Source: Pedobacter sp. Leaf194 | GTDB taxonomy: Bacteria; Bacteroidota; Bacteroidia; Sphingobacteriales; Sphingobacteriaceae | Assembly (NCBI RefSeq): GCF_001423945.1 | Contig: NZ_LMPU01000013.1 | Span: 62,001 to 126,000, forward strand | Direction of reading: 5' to 3' | Length of the DNA stretch: 64,000 nt | In this document: positions 8,492 through 16,939 of the stretch, in pieces | Numbering within the stretch: the first letter of the stretch is position 1 | How the letters are laid out: each line of letters opens with the position of its first letter | Translations under genes and position numbers: made by a program | Notes under the pieces: generated by a model | What the model saw: the letters and a program-made list of their open reading frames with translations, nothing else | The model's database searches: none | Told to the model about the DNA's origin: nothing

Positions 8492-9937
8492 CTACAAATC
8501 GTCTCTCAGGATTGGTAAACTCATACAATGGAAACCACCGCGGGCTCTGGAAAGTTCTGCCGATGGCATTAAAATTAATGTATCTGTAATGGTTTCAGCG
8601 TTTGCCCTGCCACTTTCCAAATCCTGAATCAAATCCTTCACGTCAACAACGCTAAAGCCGGCTGCCTTGAAAGCTTCTACCGTTTTATCATTTCTGTCGT
8701 AACCTAAAACAACACCTTCTTTTATCGCTAACAAATTGCATGAATCTGTCCATTGCTCTCTGGAATCGTATGGAAAAGTATTGTTTCCGCTGTAAATAAT
8801 TTGGGTTGGTTCGGCACTTTGCAAATCGTTTTTACTAATATCGTTTAATAGCGCTTCAACATGTTCGAAATGTTTTGGTTCGCCGGGATTTGCCTTTGTA
8901 AACTGTATTGCTGTTGTTGCCTCGAGCCTTTCAGGTTCCTTTAAGAAGTTAATCGGCTCATGCGGGTTAAACTTTGGCGAATGGGCAATAGAGTTTAAAA
9001 TTACCCAGGTATTGCGCTTAACTTGGGTAAACACGGTATCGAGGTGCATGTAATCGCGTTTGCTCGGAATTTTAACAACTGTTACCTTCTCTACCACATC
9101 ATTATCAAACAATAATTTAATAGCCTCGTTGGCACCATGTTCTGATGTTCGCTCACTGCAGCCAATCAGCACATGATTTGGACTAACCATCATCACATCG
9201 CCACCTTCCAAAGTGGTACTAAAGGCAGGTTCATCACCGGGGCGCAGGAAATGCATGGTAACATCCGGAATTTCAAGAATTCTGTTCTGGTAAGGTTCAA
9301 AAAGCGGGTGATTGAAGAAAATGTAGCGCATTAAAAGCGTTTCGCGAACGCGGGCTTTTTTTGCGGGTTTATTTAAGAGAATGTGATCATTTATGGTTGT
9401 GCCTACATCCCTGGTGAAAATCAAATTTGGTATTGGCGCAAAAATCATGGTATCGTTTGCCAAAGTACCTGAAATAAAAATCTCGGCAAGCTGTTTCGGG
9501 TCAGTATTGGTTAGTTCTATTTGCACTTTGTAAGTACAACCTTCTATGGCGCAAACTGCGGCTACTAATTTCTTTCTGATGGATTCATTTTCGAGCATCT
9601 CACTCAAGAGATTCTGAATCTCAATTACCGATTTCGAGTTATGAAAATCAGGGTGATTTGGTTTATAGAAACTGCGGTCGTCTTCTACCGAATCTATTTT
9701 TGCCAGCTTACCTTTTATTTTTTCGGGATCGAGAAAGTACATCAAAAGCTTAATGTAATAATCATACTCACCTTTTCGAATGGTATCTAAATGAACAATA
9801 TCTTCGAAAAGCCAGTCTTGCGCTTTTGATGGCACAACTTTGCCCAAACCGCTGTCGGGACTATGGATTAACAACTTACGCAGTCTGCCGATTTCGGTTT
9901 TTACGTTTACTCTGAAATTTTGATTTTGTTCGCTCAT
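8492..9937 (-). CDS. Arginine deiminase family protein
   Basis: A 481-residue guanidino-group hydrolase with a complete active site: FTRDVGTTIND near residue 173, LEGGDVMMVSPNHVLIG followed by CSERTSEHGAN, YMHLDTVFT, and the catalytic cysteine in ARGGFHCMSLP close to the C-terminus. It should convert arginine to citrulline plus ammonia. It is longer than classical ArcA (about 410 residues), as is usual for this Bacteroidota branch. No ornithine carbamoyltransferase, carbamate kinase or arginine/ornithine antiporter gene is adjacent, so it is unlikely to serve a full ATP-yielding deiminase pathway from this locus. The next gene downstream on the same strand is the CtlX-type hydrolase, after a 273-base repeat-containing spacer. 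Confidence 0.85.
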   Translation of the reverse strand: MSEQNQNFRVNVKTEIGRLRKLLIHSPDSGLGKVVPSKAQDWLFEDIVHLDTIRKGEYDYYIKLLMYFLDPEKIKGKLAKIDSVEDDRSFYKPNHPDFHNSKSVIEIQNLLSEMLENESIRKKLVAAVCAIEGCTYKVQIELTNTDPKQLAEIFISGTLANDTMIFAPIPNLIFTRDVGTTINDHILLNKPAKKARVRETLLMRYIFFNHPLFEPYQNRILEIPDVTMHFLRPGDEPAFSTTLEGGDVMMVSPNHVLIGCSERTSEHGANEAIKLLFDNDVVEKVTVVKIPSKRDYMHLDTVFTQVKRNTWVILNSIAHSPKFNPHEPINFLKEPERLEATTAIQFTKANPGEPKHFEHVEALLNDISKNDLQSAEPTQIIYSGNNTFPYDSREQWTDSCNLLAIKEGVVLGYDRNDKTVEAFKAAGFSVVDVKDLIQDLESGRANAETITDTLILMPSAELSRARGGFHCMSLPILRDDL

Positions 9938-9952
9938 GAATATTTAGTTACA

Positions 9953-9960
9953 CAAAGCTA
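9953..9960 (-). promoter_or_regulatory. -7 promoter element before arginine deiminase gene
   Basis: Read on the minus strand this is TAGCTTTG, an exact fit to the Bacteroidota TAnnTTTG -7 element, 16 bases upstream of the start at 9937. A short leader of about 10 bases is implied. Confidence 0.5.
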
Positions 9961-10074
9961 TTACAATTTCATGGAGTAGCAAGTATCAGGTTTTGGGTAA
10001 TGCGCAGTTGATGCCGGGTATTGGTATTCAAAATGGCTTTCTTCTTTAGTCTTTCAGCTTTGCGCTTTAATCCC

Positions 10075-10082
10075 TATTTTTG
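10075..10082 (+). promoter_or_regulatory. -7 promoter element abutting the argS start codon
   Basis: TATTTTTG matches TAnnTTTG exactly and ends four bases before the ATG at 10087. Transcription starting a few bases after the element would begin at or next to the start codon, giving a nearly leaderless mRNA. Confidence 0.55.
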
Positions 10083-10086
10083 CACC

Positions 10087-11859
10087 ATGAACTTTATTAT
10101 TACCGCAACGCTTGATGCTATTAAACAACTATATAACGAAGAAGTAGCAGAGAGCGCAATTAACATACAGGAAACCCGTAAAGAATTTGAGGGGCAGGTT
10201 ACCATTGTTGTTTTTCCGATAACAAAAATATCCAAAAAATCGCCTGAACAAACTGCGCAGGCCCTGGGCGAGTATTTAGTTGAAAACGTTGATAAAGTTA
10301 CTGCCTTTAATGTTGTTAAGGGTTTTCTAAACTTAAGTATTGCCGAAAGTTATTTTCTAAATCAGTTTAATCAAGAAATTCTATCGCCCGAGTTTGGTGT
10401 TTTTGCGCCAAACGGAAAGAAGGTTATGGTGGAGTATTCATCACCAAACACAAATAAACCCCTTCACTTAGGTCACGTTCGTAATAATTTATTGGGTTAT
10501 TCTGTTGCCGAACTGCTAAAGGCTTATGGTTACGACGTTACAAAAGTAAACCTTGTTAATGATAGGGGAATCCACATCTGCAAATCGATGCTGGCCTGGC
10601 AAAAGTGGGGAAATGGCGAAACACCGGAAAGTTCAGGATTAAAAGGCGACCATTTGGTAGGCAAGTACTATGTGATTTTTGATAAAGAATACAAGAAAGA
10701 AATAGAGGTTTTAAAAGCCGGCGGACAAACCGAAGAGGAAGCGAAGAAAAATGCGCCACTAATTAAAGAAGCACAAATTATGTTGCAGCAGTGGGAGGCA
10801 GGTGATGAGGCTGTTGTTTCGCTTTGGAAAACCATGAATGGCTGGGTTTATGACGGCTTCGCTGTTACTTACAATAATTTGGGTGTAGACTTTGATAAAT
10901 TCTATTATGAAAGCAATACCTATTTATTAGGAAAAGATACCGTTGATGAAGGCCTTGAGAAAGGTGTGTTTTTTAAAAAAGAAGATGGTTCTGTCTGGAT
11001 AGATTTAACGGCTGATGGCTTAGACCAGAAGCTTGTTCTTCGTGCCGATGGAACTTCGGTTTATATTACCCAGGATTTGGGAACTGCGAAGATGAAGTTT
11101 GATGATTTCGGTATGGAAGAATCTATTTACGTAGTTGGAAACGAGCAGGACTACCATTTTAAGGTGTTGTTTTTGATACTTGAAAAACTCGGTAAAAGCT
11201 GGGCAAAAGGGCTTTATCATTTATCATACGGAATGGTTGATTTACCTAACGGTAAGATGAAAAGCAGGGAAGGAACCGTGGTTGATGCAGACGAATTAAT
11301 TGCCGATATGATTGACACTGCGCAGGAAAAAACGGAAGATTTAGGTAAAATAAACGATTTCTCTGAAGCTGAAAAGGCAGAACTCTATAAAAATATAGGC
11401 TTAGGTGCATTAAAATATTTTCTTTTAAAAGTTGAACCGAAAAAACGCCTCCTGTTCGATCCAAACGAAAGTATTGACTTTCAGGGCAATACCGGTCCGT
11501 TTATTCAGTACACGCATGCACGTATAAAGTCGTTGTTAGGCAAGGCTGGTTATCAATTTGCGGTAAGTAGCGACCAGTTTTCTGGAATTTCCGAAGTGGA
11601 ACTTGAAATGATTATGCTGCTGGCTAAATACCCTTCGGAAGTTGAAATTGCGGCGAAGGCGCATAGTCCGGCGAGTTTAGCTAATTACTTATATGAACTG
11701 GCGAAGCTTTTCAACAAGTTTTATCACGAGGTACCCCCAATTGTGAAAACTGAAGAAGGCGATGCAAAGCAATTCCGTTTGAATTTAAGTAAGAAAACGG
11801 CCGACATCATCCATGCAGGCATGTTAATTTTAGGCATCACCTCGCCGGAAAGAATGTAG
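10087..11859 (+). CDS. argS: Arginyl-tRNA synthetase
   Basis: A 590-residue class I aminoacyl-tRNA synthetase that charges tRNA-Arg. The N-terminal additional domain is followed by EYSSPNTNKPLHLGHVRNN, which holds the HIGH signature as HLGH. The KMSKS-equivalent segment is LPNGKMKSREG, and GPFIQYTHARIKSLL leads into the anticodon-binding DALR domain at the C-terminus. The length is standard. The frame is open to a TTG at 10021, but the ATG at 10087 begins the conserved N-terminus and follows a -7 promoter element, so it is taken as the start. It is divergently transcribed from the arginine deiminase gene across a 149-base interval. Confidence 0.95.
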   Translation: MNFIITATLDAIKQLYNEEVAESAINIQETRKEFEGQVTIVVFPITKISKKSPEQTAQALGEYLVENVDKVTAFNVVKGFLNLSIAESYFLNQFNQEILSPEFGVFAPNGKKVMVEYSSPNTNKPLHLGHVRNNLLGYSVAELLKAYGYDVTKVNLVNDRGIHICKSMLAWQKWGNGETPESSGLKGDHLVGKYYVIFDKEYKKEIEVLKAGGQTEEEAKKNAPLIKEAQIMLQQWEAGDEAVVSLWKTMNGWVYDGFAVTYNNLGVDFDKFYYESNTYLLGKDTVDEGLEKGVFFKKEDGSVWIDLTADGLDQKLVLRADGTSVYITQDLGTAKMKFDDFGMEESIYVVGNEQDYHFKVLFLILEKLGKSWAKGLYHLSYGMVDLPNGKMKSREGTVVDADELIADMIDTAQEKTEDLGKINDFSEAEKAELYKNIGLGALKYFLLKVEPKKRLLFDPNESIDFQGNTGPFIQYTHARIKSLLGKAGYQFAVSSDQFSGISEVELEMIMLLAKYPSEVEIAAKAHSPASLANYLYELAKLFNKFYHEVPPIVKTEEGDAKQFRLNLSKKTADIIHAGMLILGITSPERM

Positions 11860-11921
11860 GTGTTTTCTGAAACGGGTATATCGATATTGTATCCTTCAGT
11901 GTTAAACTTCGAAACTGGTAG

Positions 11922-12692
11922 ATGGCTAACGAATTAATTTTACTTTGCCTAGCTGCATTTTGTGCAGGATTTATAGATGCGATTGTTGGCGGAGGCGGTT
12001 TATTGCAAACTCCTGCTACACTACTCATTTTGCCGCACTACCCGGTGGCAACTTTGCTTGGCACCACAAAAATTCCATCGCTTGCCGGCACAACGATTGC
12101 TGCTTTTAAATACTCAAAGCATGTTCAGTTTAACCTTAAGGTATTAACTGTTTGCGCAGTTGCAGCATTTTGTGCTGCATTTAGCGGCGCATTTTTGGTT
12201 AGCCGGATAGACAATTCGGTTCTTAAACCAGTCATTTTGGTTGTACTTATCCTGGTTGCCATTTATACTTATTTTAACAAACAGTTTGGCATCCATCAGG
12301 AGAAAAACCATTCTGTTAAAAGGCAGGTAAGTATGGCGGCGCTGTTTGGTTTGGTTATTGGTTTTTACGACGGTTTAATTGGACCGGGAACGGGCTCATT
12401 TTTGATTCTTGTTTTTATTGCTGTGCTTGGCTTTGATTTTTTAGCTGCAAGTGCGCACGCTAAGATTGTAAATATTGCAACCAACCTGGCTGCAATTGCC
12501 TACTTCAGTTCGACGGGGCATATATTGTTTCAGTATGCGATACCCATGGCAATTTTTAACGTTGCAGGCGCATTTTTAGGAACCAAACTCGCATTATTAA
12601 AAGGCAATAAATTTATAAGGATATTCTTCCTCCTGGTTGTTCTGGGCACAATTTTAAGATTCGCCTACGATATTTTGAAGCATTACCTTTAA
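11922..12692 (+). CDS. TauE/SafE family permease
   Basis: A 256-residue integral membrane protein with about eight hydrophobic segments and the TauE/SafE half-repeat signatures: FCAGFIDAIVGGGGLLQTP near the N-terminus and GFYDGLIGPGTGSFLIL in the second half. Family members export sulfite, sulfoacetate or related anions or take part in sulfur metabolism, but no sulfur gene is adjacent, so the substrate is open. It starts 62 bases after argS on the same strand and may be co-transcribed with it. Confidence 0.85.
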   Translation: MANELILLCLAAFCAGFIDAIVGGGGLLQTPATLLILPHYPVATLLGTTKIPSLAGTTIAAFKYSKHVQFNLKVLTVCAVAAFCAAFSGAFLVSRIDNSVLKPVILVVLILVAIYTYFNKQFGIHQEKNHSVKRQVSMAALFGLVIGFYDGLIGPGTGSFLILVFIAVLGFDFLAASAHAKIVNIATNLAAIAYFSSTGHILFQYAIPMAIFNVAGAFLGTKLALLKGNKFIRIFFLLVVLGTILRFAYDILKHYL

Positions 12693-12763
12693 AAGCTTAG
12701 TACAATTTTTGAGTCTCCTCTGGCCTAAAAGTTGAGGTGTTTTGAAAACAAATTTCTTCTCTA

Positions 12764-13180
12764 ATGAAAACGTTAAGCAGATTTATTGATGCCCAGCAAA
12801 GTGCTTACGACGTTGCGCTTTCAGAAATAAAATCGGGCCGAAAAACGAGTCATTGGATGTGGTACATATTTCCGCAGGTAAAAGGTTTAGGTTTTTCAGA
12901 AACTTCGAAGTTTTATGGCATTGAAAGTTTAGACGAGGCCAGCGCCTACCTTGAGCACCCTGTTTTGGGCAAACGATTAATCGAAATTTGTGAAGCTTTG
13001 CTTAAGCTGAAATCCGTGCAGGCCGATGAAGTTTTTGGTCGACCGGATGACATGAAGCTGAAATCATCGATGACACTTTTTGCTGCGGTGCCAAACAGCA
13101 ACGTGGTTTTCAGCGCCGTACTCGAAAAGTTTTTTAAAGGGGAACAAGACAAAAACACCCTTCGTATTCTAGGTATTTAA
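12764..13180 (+). CDS. DUF1810 family protein
   Basis: A 138-residue soluble protein with the whole DUF1810 signature: RFIDAQQSAYDVALSEIKSG, then SHWMWYIFPQVKGLGFSE, KFYGIESLDEASAYLEHP and LKSSMTLFAAV. Bacterial members are common single-domain proteins of unknown function, sometimes labelled calpastatin-like. It lies 71 bases after the TauE-like gene in the same direction, and no promoter element of the TAnnTTTG type is visible in between. Confidence 0.85.
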   Translation: MKTLSRFIDAQQSAYDVALSEIKSGRKTSHWMWYIFPQVKGLGFSETSKFYGIESLDEASAYLEHPVLGKRLIEICEALLKLKSVQADEVFGRPDDMKLKSSMTLFAAVPNSNVVFSAVLEKFFKGEQDKNTLRILGI

Positions 13181-13193
13181 AATCACCTGGACA

Positions 13194-13229
13194 TAAAAAA
13201 AAACACCGCCTGTAATCACAAGCGGTGTT
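13194..13229 (-). terminator. Terminator between convergent genes
   Basis: An 8-bp stem AACACCGC/GCGGTGTT around a 12-base loop. On the minus strand it is followed by a run of T (A-run at 13195-13203), so it best serves the small gene ending at 13246. It may also work less well for the plus-strand DUF1810 gene. Confidence 0.75.
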
Positions 13230-13245
13230 CTCTTAACTGAATTCT

Positions 13246-13446
13246 TTAAATGCCTAAATCATCTTTTGCATAGGCAGTTCTTGTTTCGAACTCATTTTTG
13301 TAATCTTTGGCTTTCTCCATCCACTCCGGAGCTTTATCCTTTAAATCATCAACTACGGATTTACCGGTTAAAGGGTCTTTCTTAGTGATGTATTTCACGC
13401 CAGCATAAATTGCTGCGCCTATAATAGCTGTTTTTAACAATCCCAT
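13246..13446 (-). CDS. Small YtxH-like protein
   Basis: A 66-residue protein with a short N-terminal hydrophobic stretch (LLKTAIIGAAIYAGVKYI) followed by a charged helix (DDLKDKAPEWMEKAKDYK). The build resembles small YtxH-like membrane-associated proteins; no enzymatic motif is present. It is followed directly by a good terminator, which together with its clear reading frame supports it as a real gene. Function unknown. Confidence 0.65.
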   Translation of the reverse strand: MGLLKTAIIGAAIYAGVKYITKKDPLTGKSVVDDLKDKAPEWMEKAKDYKNEFETRTAYAKDDLGI

Positions 13447-13515
13447 ATCTTTTCAATTTTATTACTATTTAAACATTGTAAAAAGCCAATGGTTTTAAAA
13501 AAGCGAATAAAAAAC

Positions 13516-14034
13516 TTAGTTTATCACCTTGATTTTCAGACTATCGCTTACTACAATACCGCTGATATTTGTTGCGTTATATTTTACGGTATATTCGCCT
13601 GCTTTAGTAATTGCATAGCCATCAGCAAGGTAAAAATTTACACTTGTGCTGTCGCCTTTCTTTAGCGAGGTATAGCTGTCTGCCGGTGGCGGCATCATTC
13701 TTTTGGCCATTGGGCCTTTGTAGGCAACATCTGTAAAATCTTCCATGGCTACATCAAGGTATTTGCTCATTAACTTTTCGAAGGGCGTATGCCATTTACA
13801 AAATTTCACGGTGCTGTCGGTATTGTTGTAAACTGAAAATCTGATGTTTATTGGTCCGCCGAGTTTTGCGGTGCCATCTAAAGTCATTTTTCCTAAAATT
13901 GGGTCCGTTTTTTTAACGGCTTCTTTTTCCGGCAAAAGTGTGGTGTCGGCATTTGCTGCTGTCTTGTCTTCATTGTTTCCGCAAGCGCTCAATAAAGCGA
14001 TGCATAATCCGGCTACGATAGTGATTTTTTTCAT
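13516..14034 (-). CDS. Lipoprotein resembling the N-terminal domain of M35 peptidases
   Basis: A 172-residue lipoprotein: signal MKKITIVAGLCIALLSAC with lipobox LSAC, so Cys18 is the expected lipidation site. The mature region is a single beta-rich domain: GGPINIRFSVYNNTDSTVKF, a KWHTPFE box, YKGPMAKRMMPP, SYTSLKKGDSTSVNFYL and AGEYTVKYN. I recognise this pattern as the beta-sandwich that precedes the zinc domain in deuterolysin-like (M35) peptidases. Here no HExxH catalytic domain follows. It may be a binding or inhibitory module, but the function is not known. It lies 12 bases downstream of the AI-2E family transporter gene, in one operon. Confidence 0.7.
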   Translation of the reverse strand: MKKITIVAGLCIALLSACGNNEDKTAANADTTLLPEKEAVKKTDPILGKMTLDGTAKLGGPINIRFSVYNNTDSTVKFCKWHTPFEKLMSKYLDVAMEDFTDVAYKGPMAKRMMPPPADSYTSLKKGDSTSVNFYLADGYAITKAGEYTVKYNATNISGIVVSDSLKIKVIN

Positions 14035-14046
14035 ATTTATTTGTTG

Positions 14047-15171
14047 TTATTCTTTTTCAACTCCTGATTTTACGGCGACCGGTTTCCTTCTTCTGAAGGC
14101 GGGGAAACTCATCGGGCTTTTTGCCGGGCGTTCATCTCCTAGTAAGGCGCCCCACTGTTTAAATGACTCTGTACGGTCGAAAATGATTTTTAAAACCGCA
14201 ACAATTGGCAAGGCTAGGAACATGCCCGACACACCGGCGATGCTTCCGCCGATGAAGACCCCCAAAATGGCGAACAGTGCATTTATTTTAACTTTTGAGC
14301 CTACAATCCTCGGCATTAAAATGTTGTTATCCAGAAACTGAACGAAAGCGATGACACCCAAAACGGTAATAACAGGCCATAATTCTTGCGATGAAGTAAG
14401 TGTTAGCAACACGCCGATCAGGTTTCCAATCAGGGCGCCCACGTAGGGGATGAGGTTCAAAATGGCGAAGACCACACCTATTAGTAATGCATGTTTAATT
14501 CCGATGAGCATTAAAATGCCGCCGAGCAGGATGGTCATATAAGTAACCTGAATCAGCAACCCTATCAGGTAGCTTTTAATTATGGATTCAGTTTCATAAA
14601 TGGCTTCTTTTACTTTTGGATGGTCGTCTGTTTTAAACCACATAAAAATAAAGCGCAGTAGAATGTCTTTGTAAAAGAGCATCAGGTAAATATAAATTGG
14701 CAGTAAACCGATAAAAACGAAAATGCCACTTAATGTAACGGCAGCACCTCCGGCGAGGGAGGTTCCCATATTCATCAAGTCGTCGCTTTTAGCCTGAATA
14801 AATGCTTTTTGTTGCTTATCGTTGTAATGTGTAATGCGGCTAACCCAATCGCTCAGCGAATTAATGTGCTGCGTTACGTTGTTTTTTATCTGAGGAAAAT
14901 CTTTAACCAACATGCCAATCTGGTTGGAAAAAAACCAGACAATCATTGCAACAAATAGTGCGACCAGCATAATTGCAAGTATGATGGACAAGCTTTCCGG
15001 AAATTTTTTTCGTTTAAGAAAACGATAAACAGGTAATAATACGATGCTAATGAAGAAGGCCATTAGTATGGGCATTATAATATCGCGTCCGATTACGATA
15101 ACTGTAACCAGCGCAATAAGGCCAAGCAGTTCTATCGAACGCTTTACAGTAAGTGGTAAATTATTAGTCAT
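14047..15171 (-). CDS. AI-2E family transporter
   Basis: A 374-residue membrane protein of the AI-2E/YdiK/PerM family with paired hydrophobic segments at the N-terminus (IELLGLIALVTVIVIG and ILMAFFISIVLLPVY), a soluble middle, and the conserved late segment LIGVVFAILNLIPYVGALIG followed by LDNNILMPRIVGSKVKINAL and FIGGSIAGVSGMFLALPIVA. Some relatives export autoinducer-2 and others act as Na+/H+ antiporters, so the substrate should not be read from the family name. A downstream lipoprotein gene follows after 12 bases. Confidence 0.88.
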   Translation of the reverse strand: MTNNLPLTVKRSIELLGLIALVTVIVIGRDIIMPILMAFFISIVLLPVYRFLKRKKFPESLSIILAIMLVALFVAMIVWFFSNQIGMLVKDFPQIKNNVTQHINSLSDWVSRITHYNDKQQKAFIQAKSDDLMNMGTSLAGGAAVTLSGIFVFIGLLPIYIYLMLFYKDILLRFIFMWFKTDDHPKVKEAIYETESIIKSYLIGLLIQVTYMTILLGGILMLIGIKHALLIGVVFAILNLIPYVGALIGNLIGVLLTLTSSQELWPVITVLGVIAFVQFLDNNILMPRIVGSKVKINALFAILGVFIGGSIAGVSGMFLALPIVAVLKIIFDRTESFKQWGALLGDERPAKSPMSFPAFRRRKPVAVKSGVEKE

Positions 15172-15248
15172 AGTTCTCCGGTTTGAAATTTAAACAGGCT
15201 TTAGTCGTAAATGTTTGGTATCGGCATAAATTGGCGGGGTAGAACACC

Positions 15249-15256
15249 CAAAAATA
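15249..15256 (-). promoter_or_regulatory. -7 promoter element before the AI-2E family gene
   Basis: Minus-strand TATTTTTG, an exact TAnnTTTG match, about 78 bases upstream of the start at 15171. Confidence 0.4.
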
Positions 15257-15386
15257 ATTTTTAAGGGATGCATATCTAAATACCCGCATTTTTTTAAAGT
15301 TAAGATTTGTCTGGAAGATATCTTTATTTGCAATGGCCCGGGTTAAAAATTTACTTCGCATTAATGATATACCCGTAGATTAACTT

Positions 15387-15394
15387 TATTTTTG
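15387..15394 (+). promoter_or_regulatory. -7 promoter element before mnmE
   Basis: TATTTTTG fits TAnnTTTG exactly and lies 20 bases upstream of the mnmE ATG at 15414, implying a leader of about 15 bases. Confidence 0.55.
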
Positions 15395-15413
15395 TTCCTT
15401 TTATAAAACGACA

Positions 15414-16772
15414 ATGAATAATCAGGATACTATTATTGCCTTATCTACGCCTTCAGGTTCGGGAGCCATTGGTGTCATCCGCCTTTCGGGTCCGGATGCC
15501 ATTAGCCTCGCGAATTCGGTTTTTGCAGGAAAGGATTTGGAGCAGCAGGCGTCGCACACGTTACATTTTGGCTTAGTAAAAGACGGCGAGCAAATTGTGG
15601 ATGAGGTGGTAGCCGGATTATTTGTTGCGCCAAAATCTTACACCAAAGAAAACGTGGTAGAGATTTCATGCCATGGTTCAAACTACATCATCCAACGGAT
15701 TATAAACCTTTTGATAAGCAAGGGAGCACGGGCGGCTAAACCTGGCGAATTTACGTTGCGTGCCTTTTTAAATGGTGCTTTTGATTTAAGTCAGGCCGAG
15801 GCTGTGGCCGATTTAATTGCCTCGAACTCCAAGGCATCTCATGATGTTGCCATGCAGCAGATGCGTGGCGGTTTTGCGAACGAACTAAAAGCTTTACGTG
15901 AGCAGTTGATTCATTTTGCTTCGATGATAGAACTCGAACTTGATTTTGCCGAAGAGGATGTGGAGTTTGCGAACCGCGAACAATTAAGAAATCTGGTTAC
16001 GAGAATTAATCATGTTTTAAACCGACTGATATCCTCCTTTGAGATGGGTAACGTGATAAAAAATGGTGTACCTATTGTAATTGCGGGTAAGCCCAACGTG
16101 GGTAAATCGACGCTGTTAAATGCTTTACTGAACGAAGAGCGGGCCATTGTTTCTGACATTGCCGGCACTACCAGGGATACCATTGAGGATGAGCTTACGA
16201 TTGGCGGCATTGTTTTTCGTTTTATTGATACTGCGGGTATTCGTGATACTGCCGATATTATTGAAGCGCTGGGGGTGGAGCGTACGCTCGAAAAAATGAA
16301 GCAGGCCAAGCTTATCATTTACATGGCCGATGCTGCCCAAAGCATTTCAGAAATTGAGGAACAGGTAAATGGACTGAATAAATTGCAGATTCCTTACCTT
16401 GTGCTTATTAATAAAGCGGATTTAATTTCTGATGAAGAACGCAAGGCTTTTAAGCACATAAATGTTGCCTTTATCGCCGCCAGAGCTGGTCAGGGCATAG
16501 AGGAACTCAAAACCACGTTGCTGGAGCAGGTAAACCTGCATAACATCAACACCAGTGAAACGCTGGTAACGAACATCCGCCATGTTGAAGCTTTAAAACA
16601 AACGGAAAATGCGCTGCAACGGGTGCTTGAAAATGTTGACAACCCCGTAACTTCTGATTTTTTAGCGATGGATATTAAACAGGCCTTGCATTACCTAGGT
16701 GAAATAACCGGAACGGTAACGACCGATGATTTACTGGAAAATATTTTTACCAAGTTTTGTATCGGAAAATAA
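15414..16772 (+). CDS. mnmE: tRNA modification GTPase MnmE
   Basis: A 452-residue protein with every MnmE landmark. The N-terminal folate-binding domain begins TIIALSTPSGSGAIGVIRLSG. The helical middle domain is interrupted by a G domain with GKPNVGKST (P-loop, near residue 226), DIAGTTRD, DTAGIRDT and NKADL. The protein ends in the invariant FCIGK whose Cys takes part in catalysis. With MnmG it forms the 5-carboxymethylaminomethyl group on wobble uridine 34 of certain tRNAs. It is monocistronic by appearance. Confidence 0.97.
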   Translation: MNNQDTIIALSTPSGSGAIGVIRLSGPDAISLANSVFAGKDLEQQASHTLHFGLVKDGEQIVDEVVAGLFVAPKSYTKENVVEISCHGSNYIIQRIINLLISKGARAAKPGEFTLRAFLNGAFDLSQAEAVADLIASNSKASHDVAMQQMRGGFANELKALREQLIHFASMIELELDFAEEDVEFANREQLRNLVTRINHVLNRLISSFEMGNVIKNGVPIVIAGKPNVGKSTLLNALLNEERAIVSDIAGTTRDTIEDELTIGGIVFRFIDTAGIRDTADIIEALGVERTLEKMKQAKLIIYMADAAQSISEIEEQVNGLNKLQIPYLVLINKADLISDEERKAFKHINVAFIAARAGQGIEELKTTLLEQVNLHNINTSETLVTNIRHVEALKQTENALQRVLENVDNPVTSDFLAMDIKQALHYLGEITGTVTTDDLLENIFTKFCIGK

Positions 16773-16870
16773 GCAACACAGTCCCAACCATAGCGCTTAC
16801 AACCGATACCCACGCCCATACAAACCTTTTCCTTGCTTTACCGTTTAATAAGCCTACCAACAATTTGAGT

Positions 16871-16878
16871 TATTTTTG
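16871..16878 (+). promoter_or_regulatory. -7 promoter element upstream of the TspO-like gene
   Basis: TATTTTTG, an exact TAnnTTTG match, 61 bases upstream of the ATG at 16940. Confidence 0.4.
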
Positions 16879-16939
16879 GTTTTACCTTCAGGCATCTTTC
16901 AAAATGAATTTACAAGCTGCCTAATAACCCATTCCCAGC

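Noticed and set aside
15164..15361. 65-codon minus-strand frame in the mnmE upstream region
   Set aside because: Overlaps the promoter region and the start of the AI-2E gene, with no protein-like composition.
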